From Novosphingobium sp. CECT 9465 (GTDB lineage: Bacteria > Pseudomonadota > Alphaproteobacteria > Sphingomonadales > Sphingomonadaceae), in contig NZ_CAKLBX010000004.1 in NCBI RefSeq assembly GCF_920987055.1, forward strand, positions 62,001 to 126,000: 64,000 nucleotides of DNA. The letters are read 5' to 3'. Below, one piece after another: positions 56,008-64,000 of the stretch (within the stretch, counting starts at the first letter, position 1; every line of letters starts with the position of its first letter). The notes beneath the pieces are model-generated. The model ran no database searches and was not told the DNA's origin. It worked only from the letters and a program-made list of their open reading frames with translations. The position numbers were made by a program, and so were the translations under genes.

Positions 56008-56585
56008 GCTTCAAACGTCAAACCGCATCCGGCAGAACCTTCTCATTAGAGCAGCTCGAAATTTGGCTTGATACGCTTGATCCGCCGGTCGCCGGTGTCT
56101 CCTCGATCGATGGCTTCCTCGCGGCGTTGGCTGCCGGCCCGTCCATCATCAATCCGGACATATGGCTCAAGAGCATCCTGCGCGAACACGTCCAAAGCGC
56201 CCGATCGGCGCTCGCACGCCGAACGATCCTCAAGCGCTACAACCAGATCTGCATCGAGCTTGCCGAGTGCCCTGAGGTCTATGCGCCGATCTATATGCGG
56301 ACCGAGGACGGCGAGGTCCTGCTGGAAGACTTCGCCAATGGCTTCTTCACTGCAATGCATCTGGACATGGACGCATGGAAGCCCTTCGTGTCTGATCGAG
56401 AGTTCGGCCTCCCGCTTGTAGCGATCCTTGGCCAAAGCACGATCATCGACGGCACATCATGGATCGACCAACTCCAGGATCCCCTCGCAAATCAGGCTCT
56501 TGCAGATACCTGGCGGATGATCCCCCAGATCATCTCCTTCATCCATGATCAGTGTGCCTTTGCAAGAACCCTGACCGTACACTGA
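56004..56585 (+). CDS. UPF0149-family (YecA/YgfB-like) protein
   Basis: 193 residues, all-helical. LEIWLDTLDPPVAGVSSIDG then FLAALAAGPSIINPDIWL is the UPF0149 start (discrimination loop between two helices). The function is unknown. It overlaps the IS66 remnant by 4 bp, and such genes are found as accessory genes of some IS66 elements, so it probably moved with it. Confidence 0.6.
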   Translation: MSFKRQTASGRTFSLEQLEIWLDTLDPPVAGVSSIDGFLAALAAGPSIINPDIWLKSILREHVQSARSALARRTILKRYNQICIELAECPEVYAPIYMRTEDGEVLLEDFANGFFTAMHLDMDAWKPFVSDREFGLPLVAILGQSTIIDGTSWIDQLQDPLANQALADTWRMIPQIISFIHDQCAFARTLTVH

Positions 56586-56619
56586 AGCCTCTCCACATCC
56601 CACGTGGGGTCGAAGCAGC

Positions 56620-56888
56620 GGTTACCACTGAACGTCCGACCGCACGTCGCCCAGAACGTCAGCCGCAGACGTTCGGCGATCGATCGCCGCACCACTCGCC
56701 ACGCCGGCTACGCAGCCAGCCTGCGCGTCCGCAAGCGGATCGAGGAGGCGTTCGGCTGGATCAAGACCGTCGCAGGCCTGCGACGAACCAAGCTCCGCGG
56801 CCTCCAGAAGGTCGACTGGTCGTTCACCTTCGCGGCGGCCGCCTATAATCTGATCCGGTTGCCCAAGCTGCTCGGAGCGACCGCATGA
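56620..56888 (+). pseudogene. IS5-family transposase C-terminal remnant
   Basis: PHVAQNVSRRRSAIDRRTTR then RVRKRIEEAFGWIKTVAGLR and AAAAYNLIRLPKLL is the Glu-containing end of an IS5/IS1182-type transposase. The first 300 or so codons are missing. Confidence 0.6.
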
Positions 56889-57064
56889 GCGGCTCGCCCG
56901 CACCCGATGCTGGCCGTCTCCCTCGCCCCGCCCGGGGTCACCGCCCAGACAGGCCGTGGAAGGAAGATCGCTGGCCCGAATAGGACCGCCGAAAGCCGTA
57001 GCCCGCAGCCCCCGCGCCCTCTCGGCTACTTCTTCAACAGCCTGCTAGTGAAGTTATGCTCACC

Positions 57065-57389
57065 TCAGCATAACTTTACGAAAGGCTTCACATACCCCGG
57101 CGGGATCAGGCGAACCTCATGGCCCAGCAGGGCTATCTCCCGGCCCCAATAATGTGACCCTCCGCAGGCCTCCATGGCGACCGTGCAGGGTGGAAGCGCG
57201 CTGAAGAAGGAAAGCACCTGATCCCGGCTCAGCTTCTTGCGCACGATAGCATGTGTTGATGGCAGAGTAAAATGCCCCGTTCCGGGGAAAATTACTGTGC
57301 CGTTGACAAGCATGACCAGTTCCGTCAGCCCCGTGGACTTGGAATACCCTCTTCGCCAGATCCAGCCCGATCGTAACAATCTCCGACAT
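57065..57389 (-). pseudogene. IS110-family transposase N-terminal remnant
   Basis: From 57389 the frame reads MSEIVTIGLDLAKRVFQVHG; a shifted frame continues RKKLSRDQVLSFFSALPPCT then VAMEACGGSHYWGREIALLG and VRLIPPGYVKPFVK. This is the RuvC-like DEDD N-terminal domain of IS110 enzymes (D in GLDLA, E in MEAC). A frameshift near 57250 and loss of the C-terminal part inactivate it. Confidence 0.6.
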
Positions 57390-57806
57390 CACCGCTCTCC
57401 TCCATCGATTGAAGACCCACGTTGGCACATCAAGGCCGTCGGGGGGCGGCTACATCATCAATGCCTACCGGGGTTCATCTGCGTCTCTTCGCTGATGGAG
57501 ACACGGATGAATATCTCGGATGAAGCGGCAGCCTTCCTATTTCCCTGATCAATATTGATTATACAGTTCATAAACTGGAATCGTGTGCGTTTGGGACGTA
57601 GCCGCGCACTGAGGTGTCGGGGATATCGGGGAAGGCGCGATGTCACACTGACGCACTTAGTATTGGTGTGCCCGGCCACGGGTGCACGCAAAATGCGGAA
57701 GCGCGACATCGATACGCGCCCGCATCGGAGGGGGAGACTGAAGGTGCATTATCTCACGAAATCTGTTTATTGTTCCGTATCCGCAATGGGGTTGCTTGCC
57801 GATTCC
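57390..57806. other. No supported gene; AT-rich stretch with small palindromes
   Basis: ATCAATATTGAT (57548-57559) is a perfect palindrome, and CAGTT-CATA-AACTG lies at 57563-57576. These could be operator sites, but no gene starts nearby. Confidence 0.3.
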
Positions 57807-57870
57807 GATGAAGTCGCCCCCCGTTTCCGGGATGATTACGCCCCCTGATTCCGAGATGAAGTCGCCCCCT
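57807..57870. repeat. IS21-type end repeats of the second istB element
   Basis: GATGAAGTCGCCCCC-like units start at 57807, 57831 and 57855, exactly 24 bp apart. Tandem end repeats are typical of IS21 transposase-binding ends. Confidence 0.55.
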
Positions 57871-57922
57871 CGGAAGCGGGGCCTTTCGGCAATGCTCGTT
57901 GTTGTGTCGTTCGCGGCTGCCG

Positions 57923-58663
57923 TCAAGCGTCCGGCGTATTTTTCGATCGCCGCATACTGTCGCCGTCGAGATCGAGGCGATGAGCGTTGTGCACCAGGCG
58001 ATCCAGGATCGCGTCGGCGTAAGTCGGGTCCGCTATCACATGATGCCAACTGGCTATGGGAAGCTGGCTGGTGACGATGGTCGAACGACGGCCGTAGCGT
58101 TCCTCGAGGATCTCGAGCAGATCGTGGCGCGCGAGCGCATCGAGCGGTTCCAGGCCCCAGTCGTCGAGAATCAGCAGCTGGACGCTGCCGAGCTTCCTGA
58201 GGAAGCGCTCGTGTCGGCCGTCACCGCGCGCCAGCGCGAGATTGGAGAACAGCTTGGGGACGCGCTGGTAGAGGACCGAACGGTCGTCGCGACAGGCCTT
58301 GTGACCGAGCGCGCAGGCGAGCCAGCTCTTGCCGACGCCGGTCGGTCCGGTGATGACCAGATTGTCGCGAGCGGCGATCCATTCGCCGGCGACGAGCTTC
58401 ATGAACAAGGCGCGATCGAGCCCGCGTGGGCTGCGATAGTCGACGTCCTCGGGAGATGCCTGGTGGCGCAGCTTAGCGAACCGCAACCGCGCGGCGAGCT
58501 TGCGGTCATGGCGGAAGCTCCATTCACGATCGAGCAGCAGCGCCAGCCATTCGGGATGCGTAAGCCTGTCGGCCTCGGCGTTGGCGGCGAGCTCACCATA
58601 TGCCTTGGCCATACCGGCCAGTCCCATCGTGTTCAGCCGGTCGAGAGTGGGATGTTGAAGCAT
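57923..58663 (-). CDS. istB: IstB-like ATPase of a partial IS21 element
   Basis: 246 residues from MLQHPTLDRLNTMGLAGMAK, with AGGAA upstream. Walker A is VITGPTGVGKSWLACAL, Walker B LLILDDWGLEPLDALA, and IVTSQLPIASWH follows. It is diverged from the istB at 51845. No istA remains upstream: a Tn3-family transposon end starts at 58678, only 15 bp before the start codon. So it is an orphan helper protein. Confidence 0.8.
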   Translation of the reverse strand: MLQHPTLDRLNTMGLAGMAKAYGELAANAEADRLTHPEWLALLLDREWSFRHDRKLAARLRFAKLRHQASPEDVDYRSPRGLDRALFMKLVAGEWIAARDNLVITGPTGVGKSWLACALGHKACRDDRSVLYQRVPKLFSNLALARGDGRHERFLRKLGSVQLLILDDWGLEPLDALARHDLLEILEERYGRRSTIVTSQLPIASWHHVIADPTYADAILDRLVHNAHRLDLDGDSMRRSKNTPDA

Positions 58664-58800
58664 CGTCGTTCCTTTCAGGCCCAGTCGGCCCCAAGCTGCG
58701 ATTTTGGCCAAGTCGGAGAACGTTTTGGGAACGTGGCATTCGGTATTGACGATGGAAATCATAGAAGAGGACAGTTCGCTCCATCATAGGGAGTGGGTTG

Positions 58801-61710
58801 ATGGATCGGAGTATTCCGGGCGGGGATTTGATCGGACGATGGAGCCTGAGCTTTGCCGATATTGATTTTGTAAATTCGAAGCCGGCCCTGACGCGCCTTG
58901 GCCTCGCCGCGCAGCTGAAATTCTTCGCTTCCCTGGGGTTTTTCGCGATCGATCCCGGCTCAATCCCTACCGATGGCCTCTCGTATCTGGCCGAGCAACT
59001 CGGTGTCGAGGCTGGCGAGATAGCCGGTTATGACTTTTCCAGTCGGACAGCACGACGGCATTGTGCGGAGATCCTGATCCATCTTGGATATCACCGCATG
59101 AAGCGGGTGGATCGCGCGCAATTGACGGAATGGATTGCTGGCGAGCTGTGCCCGGGCGGCCAGTCGATCAATGCCATGCTTGAGCATGTTTTCCTGTGGT
59201 GCCGGGACCGGCGTATTTATGGGCCGTCGCGCAAGGAGCTTGAACGTGTCGTTCGCTCACAACGGCAAGATTATCTGGACACCTGGCTGATCGGAACCAG
59301 TGATCGGCTTTCGTCAGATGCGGTGGCGTTATTGGAAGCCTCGCTTGCCGATCCGGACAGCTCGACCGGATTCAACAGGATGAAGGGTGACGCCGGACAG
59401 GCAACGCTCGACAACATTCTCGACGTGACCGAGAAACTCGCCTTTATCCAGAGACTTGATCTTCCCCATGATCTCCTGACGGCTACGGGCAAGCCATGGG
59501 TCGATCAGATTGTTCGCCGCGTTGCCGGTGAAAAGGCCTCGGAGATGCGCCGGCATGCGCCGGCGCGACAGCTCGGCCTTTATGCGATTTATCTAATGTC
59601 GCGGGAGGCGCAACTCACTGACGCGATGATCGACCTGCTGATCGAAACCGTTCACAAGATCGGAACGCGCTCGAAACGCAAGGTGGTGGGCGATATCGCG
59701 AAAGACATCGAGCGGGTCTATGGAAAGGAGCGCCTGCTGGTCGAGATCGCCAGCGCCTCGATCAATGAACCATCGGGGCGCATCTGCGATGTCATTTTCC
59801 CGATCGCCGGTAAGGCCAAGCTGGCGGCGATCGTCAAGGAGAGCCATGCGAAGGGCGCTCTGGACCGGCGCATCTACAAGGTGATGCGTGGTTCCTGGGC
59901 CAATCATTACCGGCGCATGCTGCCAAGCCTGCTTTCCGTACTTGAGTTCCGGTCGAACAACGCGGTGTGGCGGCCGGTCCTGGCGGCCCTCGACTGGATC
60001 AGGAGCAAGGTGGATGGCGGATGCCGCTTCGTGCCATTGCAGGATGTTCCGATCGATGAGGTGATTCCAGCGCGATGGCGCAGTTCCGTCATTGATGACG
60101 ATGGGCGGGTAAACCGGATCAGCTATGAGCTTTGCGTCCTGACGCAACTGCGCGACCGCATCCGCTCCAAAGAAATCTGGGTGGTCGGGGCGGATCGCTA
60201 TCGCAATCCCGATGACGATCTTCCCAAGGACTTCGAGATCAGGCGAGATGCGTACTATTCCGGCCTCAGCCTGACGCCAGATGCGCAGGCGTTTTGCGCC
60301 TCGATCCGGGAGGAGCTTGAACGGGAACTGTTGCTCCTCAATGCCAATATTCCACAAAACGACAAGGTCCGGCTCCTGTGGCGCGGCGACAACCGGATAT
60401 CGATTACACCGTTCAAGCCCTTGCCCGAACCGAAGGGTCTCGCTTCGATCAAAAGCGAGATCGGTCAGCGCTGGCCGATGACCGGACTGCTGGACGTGTT
60501 GAAAGAGGCTGCTCTGGACACGGGATTGATGGATGCTTTCGAAACGTCGGCCTCGCGGGTTACCCTGTCGAAAGCAGCCTTGGCTCAGCGTCTTTTGCTG
60601 TGTCTCTATGGCTTGGGCACGAACGCCGGGCTCAAGCGGGTCGCTGGCGCAACACCCGATGTCAGTTACGAGGAATTGCTGCATGTCCATCGCCGTTTCA
60701 TCCACGCGCCAGCGCTGAGGGAGGCGTGCGCGCGGGTAGCAAACGCGACACTGGCAATCCGCAATGCCGCAGTATGGGGAGATGCGGGCACGGCATGCGC
60801 GTCCGATTCAACGAAGTTCGGCGCGTGGGACCGCAACCTGATGACGGAATGGCACGCCCGCTATGGCGGCCGTGGCGTCATGATCTACTGGCATGTGGAG
60901 AAGCGCGCGACCTGCGTTTATTCCCAGCTCAAGCGGTGCTCTTCCTCGGAGGTCGCCTCCATGATCGAAGGCGTGCTACGCCATTGCACCGACATGGAAA
61001 TCCAGCGCCAGTACGTCGATAGCCACGGCCAGAGCGCAGTCGGCTTTGCGTTCTGCCGACTCCTTGGATTTGAGCTTGCCCCGCGGCTGAAAGCAGTGGC
61101 ACGCCAGAAACTGGCCCTTCCCCAAGCCGGCATGCGCACGCGGCTTTCCAATTTACTGCCGATCCTCTCCAGCCCGATCGACTGGGACGAGATCGAGCAA
61201 CAATATGACGAAATGGTCAAATATGCCGCTGCCATGCAATCGCGCACCGCCGATCCGGAAGCGATCCTGCTCCGGTTTGCCAGAGCCGAAGTGATGCACC
61301 CGACCTACAAGGCGCTGAGTGAACTCGGCCGCGCGGTCAAAACAATCTTCCTATGCCGGTATTTGCGTCAGGAGGCATTCCGCCGCGAGATCCACGAAGG
61401 GCTGAATGTGGTTGAGAACTGGAACGGCGCTAATGGTTTCGTGTTCTTCGGCAAGGGCGGCGAGATCGCCACCAACCGCATCCATGAGCAGGAAATCTCC
61501 GTTCTGGCGCTACACCTCCTGCAAGCGTCGCTGGTGTATGTGAACACCCGCATGCTTCAGATCGTACTGGTTGAGCCGAAGTGGGCGGGGCGGATGACGC
61601 CGGAAGATTATCGTGGTCTCACGCCGTTGATCTACAGTCATGTGAACCCTTATGGCCGCTTCGACCTCGACCTGAACGACCGGATTGATTTTGGACGGCT
61701 TGCAGCGTGA
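58801..61710 (+). CDS. tnpA: Tn3-family transposase TnpA
   Basis: 969 residues. The N-terminal DUF4158-type domain ([20 protein letters not shown]) binds the ends. The catalytic domain has Asp in [15 protein letters not shown], Asp in [15 protein letters not shown] and Glu in [20 protein letters not shown], and ends [20 protein letters not shown]. Full length and apparently active. The end differs from the remnant at 34400-34552, so two Tn3 types are present. Confidence 0.9.
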   Translation: MDRSIPGGDLIGRWSLSFADIDFVNSKPALTRLGLAAQLKFFASLGFFAIDPGSIPTDGLSYLAEQLGVEAGEIAGYDFSSRTARRHCAEILIHLGYHRMKRVDRAQLTEWIAGELCPGGQSINAMLEHVFLWCRDRRIYGPSRKELERVVRSQRQDYLDTWLIGTSDRLSSDAVALLEASLADPDSSTGFNRMKGDAGQATLDNILDVTEKLAFIQRLDLPHDLLTATGKPWVDQIVRRVAGEKASEMRRHAPARQLGLYAIYLMSREAQLTDAMIDLLIETVHKIGTRSKRKVVGDIAKDIERVYGKERLLVEIASASINEPSGRICDVIFPIAGKAKLAAIVKESHAKGALDRRIYKVMRGSWANHYRRMLPSLLSVLEFRSNNAVWRPVLAALDWIRSKVDGGCRFVPLQDVPIDEVIPARWRSSVIDDDGRVNRISYELCVLTQLRDRIRSKEIWVVGADRYRNPDDDLPKDFEIRRDAYYSGLSLTPDAQAFCASIREELERELLLLNANIPQNDKVRLLWRGDNRISITPFKPLPEPKGLASIKSEIGQRWPMTGLLDVLKEAALDTGLMDAFETSASRVTLSKAALAQRLLLCLYGLGTNAGLKRVAGATPDVSYEELLHVHRRFIHAPALREACARVANATLAIRNAAVWGDAGTACASDSTKFGAWDRNLMTEWHARYGGRGVMIYWHVEKRATCVYSQLKRCSSSEVASMIEGVLRHCTDMEIQRQYVDSHGQSAVGFAFCRLLGFELAPRLKAVARQKLALPQAGMRTRLSNLLPILSSPIDWDEIEQQYDEMVKYAAAMQSRTADPEAILLRFARAEVMHPTYKALSELGRAVKTIFLCRYLRQEAFRREIHEGLNVVENWNGANGFVFFGKGGEIATNRIHEQEISVLALHLLQASLVYVNTRMLQIVLVEPKWAGRMTPEDYRGLTPLIYSHVNPYGRFDLDLNDRIDFGRLAA

Positions 61711-61744
61711 GGCGGCTGATCGGCCTATAACATTTGGGTACACC

Positions 61745-61846
61745 CCAGAGTGATAGGGCCGAGTGACACCATTCGTCTGTCACAAAAGGGTGGGTTTGCG
61801 CTCAATGTGACGATACACTGCAAGAGCCACCCTAATGTGACGGATT
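61745..61846. promoter_or_regulatory. Candidate res site of the Tn3-family transposon
   Basis: Between tnpA and tnpR, GTGAC/GTCAC motifs occur repeatedly: GAGTGACACC, CTGTCACAAAAG, AATGTGACGATACACTG and AATGTGACGGATTTTGCAC. GTGACA and TGTCAC are inverted with a 9-bp gap. The layout fits resolvase subsites. Confidence 0.45.
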
Positions 61847-62719
61847 TTGCACTTGGCTCGTATCGGATATGCCCGCGTCAGCACCACGGACCAGGATCTG
61901 GATATCCAGATTGGCCGCCTCAAGAATGCAGGTTGCGAAATTATCCGTTCCGAGACCGGATCGGGGGCCTCGCGGAGCGGGCGCACGGAACTGGAAACGA
62001 TCATGCAGTTTATGCACACCGGCGACGAGCTGGTCGTGCTGCGGCTCGACCGGCTCGGCCGCTCCACGCGCGATGTCCTGAACCTGGTGCATGAGCTTGA
62101 TGAAAAGGGAGCTTCGCTGCGCATCCTTGAGCCAGAGGTGACGACGGCGGGCGACATGGGGCGAATGGTCATCACCATACTCGGCATGGTCGCCGATATG
62201 GAGCTGAAGTTCATCAAGGATCGTCAGCGCGCCGGGATCGAAGCGGCGCGCGCCGAAGGCGTTTACAAAGGCCGGAAGAAGAACGTCGATGACGATGAAA
62301 TCCGCCGTCGCCTTGCCGCCGGCGCCAGCAAGGCCCGCGTTGCCCGCGACCTGAAGGTCTCACGAATGACCGTCTATCGGGCGCTCGACATTATTCCGTC
62401 ACAGACCAAACTGCCGGAAAAGCCGCCCACTGCCAGCATCGCCCTGCATCTGATTATCGAGAACTTCAACAAGCGTGGAAGAGGTAGAAAACCCGCTCGG
62501 GAGCGGATTGAGGCGATGCTGGAACGCGACTACGCCATGGTAAAAAACGGCAATTGTGATTACAAACTGACCGTCGCCTATGACCCCGATCCGGATGGCA
62601 TTTCCCTTGATGAGGAAATCCAAAGCCTCCTCTCCGAGATGTTCAACATCGCAGAGAGCTACAATTGCTCCATGGAAGCCGATATCTACGAGGTCGGTGG
62701 TCAGCAACGGTCCTGGTAG
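61847..62719 (+). CDS. tnpR: Serine resolvase TnpR with C-terminal extension
   Basis: 290 residues from a TTG start. The catalytic domain (ARIGYARVSTTDQDLDIQIG, VVLRLDRLGRSTRDVL, MVADMELKFIKDRQRAGIEA) and helix-turn-helix (ASKARVARDLKVSRMTVYRA) take the first 185 residues, the size of a usual resolvase. About 100 more residues follow (IALHLIIENFNKRGRGRK, then VAYDPDPDGISLDEEI), with no family known to me beyond long resolvases of the ISXc5 type. It resolves cointegrates at res. Confidence 0.8.
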   Translation: MHLARIGYARVSTTDQDLDIQIGRLKNAGCEIIRSETGSGASRSGRTELETIMQFMHTGDELVVLRLDRLGRSTRDVLNLVHELDEKGASLRILEPEVTTAGDMGRMVITILGMVADMELKFIKDRQRAGIEAARAEGVYKGRKKNVDDDEIRRRLAAGASKARVARDLKVSRMTVYRALDIIPSQTKLPEKPPTASIALHLIIENFNKRGRGRKPARERIEAMLERDYAMVKNGNCDYKLTVAYDPDPDGISLDEEIQSLLSEMFNIAESYNCSMEADIYEVGGQQRSW

Positions 62720-62834
62720 AATCAATCAAGCGTTCAGTGTTCGTTCTTCAACCTGGCCAAAATCGCAGCTTCGGGCCGACTGGGCCAAGATGGCGGACAC
62801 GATTAGCACGGCCATGAGTTTTCCCCTAAGCTAT

Positions 62835-62853
62835 ATGTTTGCATGTGAACATG
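62835..62853 (+). repeat. Partition-type 19-mer downstream of the RHH gene
   Basis: ATGTTTGCATGTGAACATG, identical to 44559-44577. Related units lie between and upstream of the partition genes (63199-63218 and 63811-63860). Confidence 0.55.
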
Positions 62854-62854
62854 C

Positions 62855-63169
62855 TCACTTGCCTACAGGACTTTCCCCCATCTTTCGGAGCCAGTCGTTG
62901 AACGCCTCGGCCATCGCGTCCTGCAAGCTCATGCCGTGCTTGCGGGCGGTCATGTGCATGGCGAACGACATTTCCGGGCTGAAATAGCCCGTCATCGCCT
63001 TCTTGCCCTGACGGCTCGGCGCAACCGGGCTGCTGCTCGAACTGCTGCCGGTGCCTACGCCAGTGCTGCGGGCGCTCGGCGCGGCCGCCCTTCCCTCCGG
63101 CTCGGCCGTCGCCGGCGTCGGCGCTGCGTCCCGATCCCGCAATGCAAGCAATGATCCCTTCCGGCTCAT
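62855..63169 (-). CDS. RHH-type partner of the third ParA
   Basis: 104 residues. The first 50 are Ala/Ser/Pro-rich and probably disordered. The rest (MTGYFSPEMSFAMHMTARKH then GMSLQDAMAEAFNDWLRKMG) fits a ribbon-helix-helix DNA-binding domain. It overlaps the parA stop codon (ATGA). Likely binds the CATGTGAACATG repeats around the operon. Confidence 0.6.
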   Translation of the reverse strand: MSRKGSLLALRDRDAAPTPATAEPEGRAAAPSARSTGVGTGSSSSSSPVAPSRQGKKAMTGYFSPEMSFAMHMTARKHGMSLQDAMAEAFNDWLRKMGESPVGK

Positions 63170-63819
63170 GCGCTGGCCCTCCGCTTCCTATCTGCTGGCA
63201 TGTTTACATGTTCACATGCCCACTTGTAAAGCTGACGCACCTCATCGGCCGCCTTGCCATTCGGTTCGATCTCCATCACGGTTTTTCCCTCGGTCGCCGC
63301 ATGGCGGAACGCGGCGCGATCCGCGACACGCAGCGGGCAGGCGTCCAGCCCGTAACCCTGCACGAGCTGCGCCGCCTCGTCATACATGCGTGGCGCGGTC
63401 GGGCTTCCCGCCGTGAAGATCACGAAAGCGGGCTTGCCGCGCATCTTCACAAGGCTGGCCGTGGTCTTGATCGCGGCCAGGTCGAACGCGCTCGGCCGAC
63501 AAGGTATCAACACCAGGTCGGCCGCCTCGACGGCGGCGCTGGCGGCGCTGTCGGCATGGGGCGGGGTGTCGATCACGATGAACTCCGCGCCCTGCGCCGT
63601 CGCTTGCTCGATCTTGGCGGCAAGGCGAGGGGGGGCGCTGTCGATCACGACCGGGGGCGCGTCCTGCCGCCATGCCGCCCATTGGCTCGCCGTCGCCTGC
63701 GGGTCGAGGTCGATCACCAGCGCGGTATGCCCGGAATCCTCGGCGGCTGCGGCCAGGTGCAAGGCGAGGGTGGTCTTGCCCGCGCCCCCCTTCTGGCTGA
63801 TGATCGCGATTGTTGGCAT
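63166..63819 (-). CDS. parA: ParA-family partition ATPase (third module)
   Basis: 217 residues from MPTIAIISQKGGAGKTTLAL. The deviant Walker A KGGAGKTT is at residues 10-17, and IVIDTPPHADSAASA carries Walker B. The short form without HTH is the ParA/ParC type of small plasmids. ATG codons further upstream lie in the repeat region. The GNAT block at 44 kb carries the same repeat units. Confidence 0.85.
   Translation of the reverse strand: MPTIAIISQKGGAGKTTLALHLAAAAEDSGHTALVIDLDPQATASQWAAWRQDAPPVVIDSAPPRLAAKIEQATAQGAEFIVIDTPPHADSAASAAVEAADLVLIPCRPSAFDLAAIKTTASLVKMRGKPAFVIFTAGSPTAPRMYDEAAQLVQGYGLDACPLRVADRAAFRHAATEGKTVMEIEPNGKAADEVRQLYKWACEHVNMPADRKRRASA
63199..63218. repeat. CATG-rich repeat at the parA end
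   Basis: CATGTTTACATGTTCACATG; the reverse complement contains CATGTGAACATG, the core of the 19-mers. It lies inside the 3' coding end of parA. Confidence 0.45.
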
Positions 63820-63860
63820 GTGAATATCCTTACATGAACTCATGTTTGCATGTGGTCATA
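63811..63860. promoter_or_regulatory. Repeat region upstream of the third parA
   Basis: GGCATGTGAATATCC, TACATGAACTCATG and ATGTTTGCATGTGGTCAT follow one another around and upstream of the start codon. Probably operator and centromere of the module. Confidence 0.45.
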
Positions 63861-63894
63861 GCGCAAGCGGCTATCGGATGAAAGGGCAGGGCGT

Positions 63895-64000
63895 CTAGCC
63901 GTCCTCGCCGCCCTCATCCTCGCTGTCATCGTCCAGCGCCTCATGGCTCATCTGGCCGTGATCCTCGATCGGGCAAAGCGGCGCTCCGGCCTGCTCAAGC
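63895..64000 (-). CDS. Acidic C-terminal end of an unknown protein (partial)
   Basis: Open from the right window edge to a TAG at 63895-63897. The visible 34 residues end in a strongly acidic tail (EALDDDSEDEGGEDG). The start lies outside the window. No family can be given. Confidence 0.45.
   Translation of the reverse strand, partial: LEQAGAPLCPIEDHGQMSHEALDDDSEDEGGEDG

Larger units (their letters stand above)
58678..62786 (+). mobile_element. Tn3-family transposon (tnpA-tnpR), 4.1 kb
   Basis: 33-bp inverted ends (58678-58710 and 62754-62786) agree in 32 positions; the outer part reads GGCCCAGTCGGCCC and the inner part GCTGCGATTTTGGCCA. Inside are tnpA and a serine resolvase with a res-like gap. 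No passenger genes. The 5-bp target duplication expected for this family is not seen (TTTCA versus AAGAT), so one flank has changed. Confidence 0.7.

Noticed and set aside
57807..57870. CRISPR-like 24-bp repeats
   Set aside because: Only three units, no spacers, at the end of an IS21-type element.

Overview
The window is about 64 kb of high-GC DNA with the gene content of an alphaproteobacterial accessory replicon, most likely a plasmid of a sphingomonad (Sphingomonas, Sphingobium or a relative). This is judged from protein recognition only: a RepA/ParA/ParB replication block with iterons, a strawberry-notch-type DNA methyltransferase beside a CHC2/Toprim primase, a ChrB-ChrA-SOD-DUF1259 chromate cluster, and a very dense mix of insertion sequences. 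No tRNA, rRNA or CRISPR array was seen.

Layout. 1-4.6 kb: plasmid backbone (methyltransferase N-terminal part, primase-like protein, ParA plus ribbon-helix-helix partner framed by CTAGC-rich repeats, VirB1-like lytic transglycosylase, small membrane protein). 4.6-6.4 kb: thiamine-diphosphate enzyme of the pyruvate oxidase type. 6.6-9.7 kb: one intact and one frameshifted tyrosine recombinase, each preceded by a palindrome with the same ATAAT-5 nt-ATTAT core. 9.8-15 kb: decayed tniA-tniB-tniQ transposon with degraded cargo. 15.7-20.8 kb: replication origin with 11 iterons in both orientations, invaded by an IS200-type element, then repA-parB-parA read leftward. 21.3-23.4 kb: a truncated primase duplicate and three small envelope proteins, the last cut by a transposon. 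23.4-26.3 kb: an ISKra4-type transposon carrying a serine recombinase and a pRiA4b ORF-3-like protein. 26.3-27 kb: remnants of an IS6-type element and a TolC-family gene.

27.2-32.8 kb holds the best metabolic unit: glpD-glpR facing glpF-glpK-tpiA across a shared control region with GlpR-like palindromes. It imports glycerol, phosphorylates it, oxidises it to dihydroxyacetone phosphate and feeds that to glyceraldehyde-3-phosphate. 33-44 kb is a graveyard of nested elements (IS256 deletion derivative, Tn3 end, truncated second ISKra4 end, two IS1380 copies, IS1182) with islands of cargo: DsbA-like protein, orphan FliE, acyltransferase, GNAT. 44.8 kb holds a 158-bp MITE with a 5-bp target duplication.

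45.2-50.2 kb is a chromate and oxidative-stress cluster (Rap1a/Tai-like, PepSY, DUF1259 leftward; chrB-chrA-sod rightward). It is followed by a complete IS21 (50.2-52.75 kb) that cut a sugar-nucleotide reductase fusion gene, a secreted PHP-domain protein, a palindrome-rich spacer, IS66, IS5 and IS110 remnants, an orphan istB, a 4.1-kb Tn3-family transposon with a long-tailed resolvase (58.7-62.8 kb), and a third partition module (62.8-63.9 kb).

Three separate partition systems, a duplicated primase fragment and shared repeats between distant loci suggest that the replicon grew by fusion of several plasmids. The items I rate most worth a second look are the MITE, the three same-orientation 38-bp Tn3-type ends, the paired recombinase palindromes, the split iteron origin, the ISKra4 compound transposon, and the partition-associated 19-mers found at two places about 19 kb apart.
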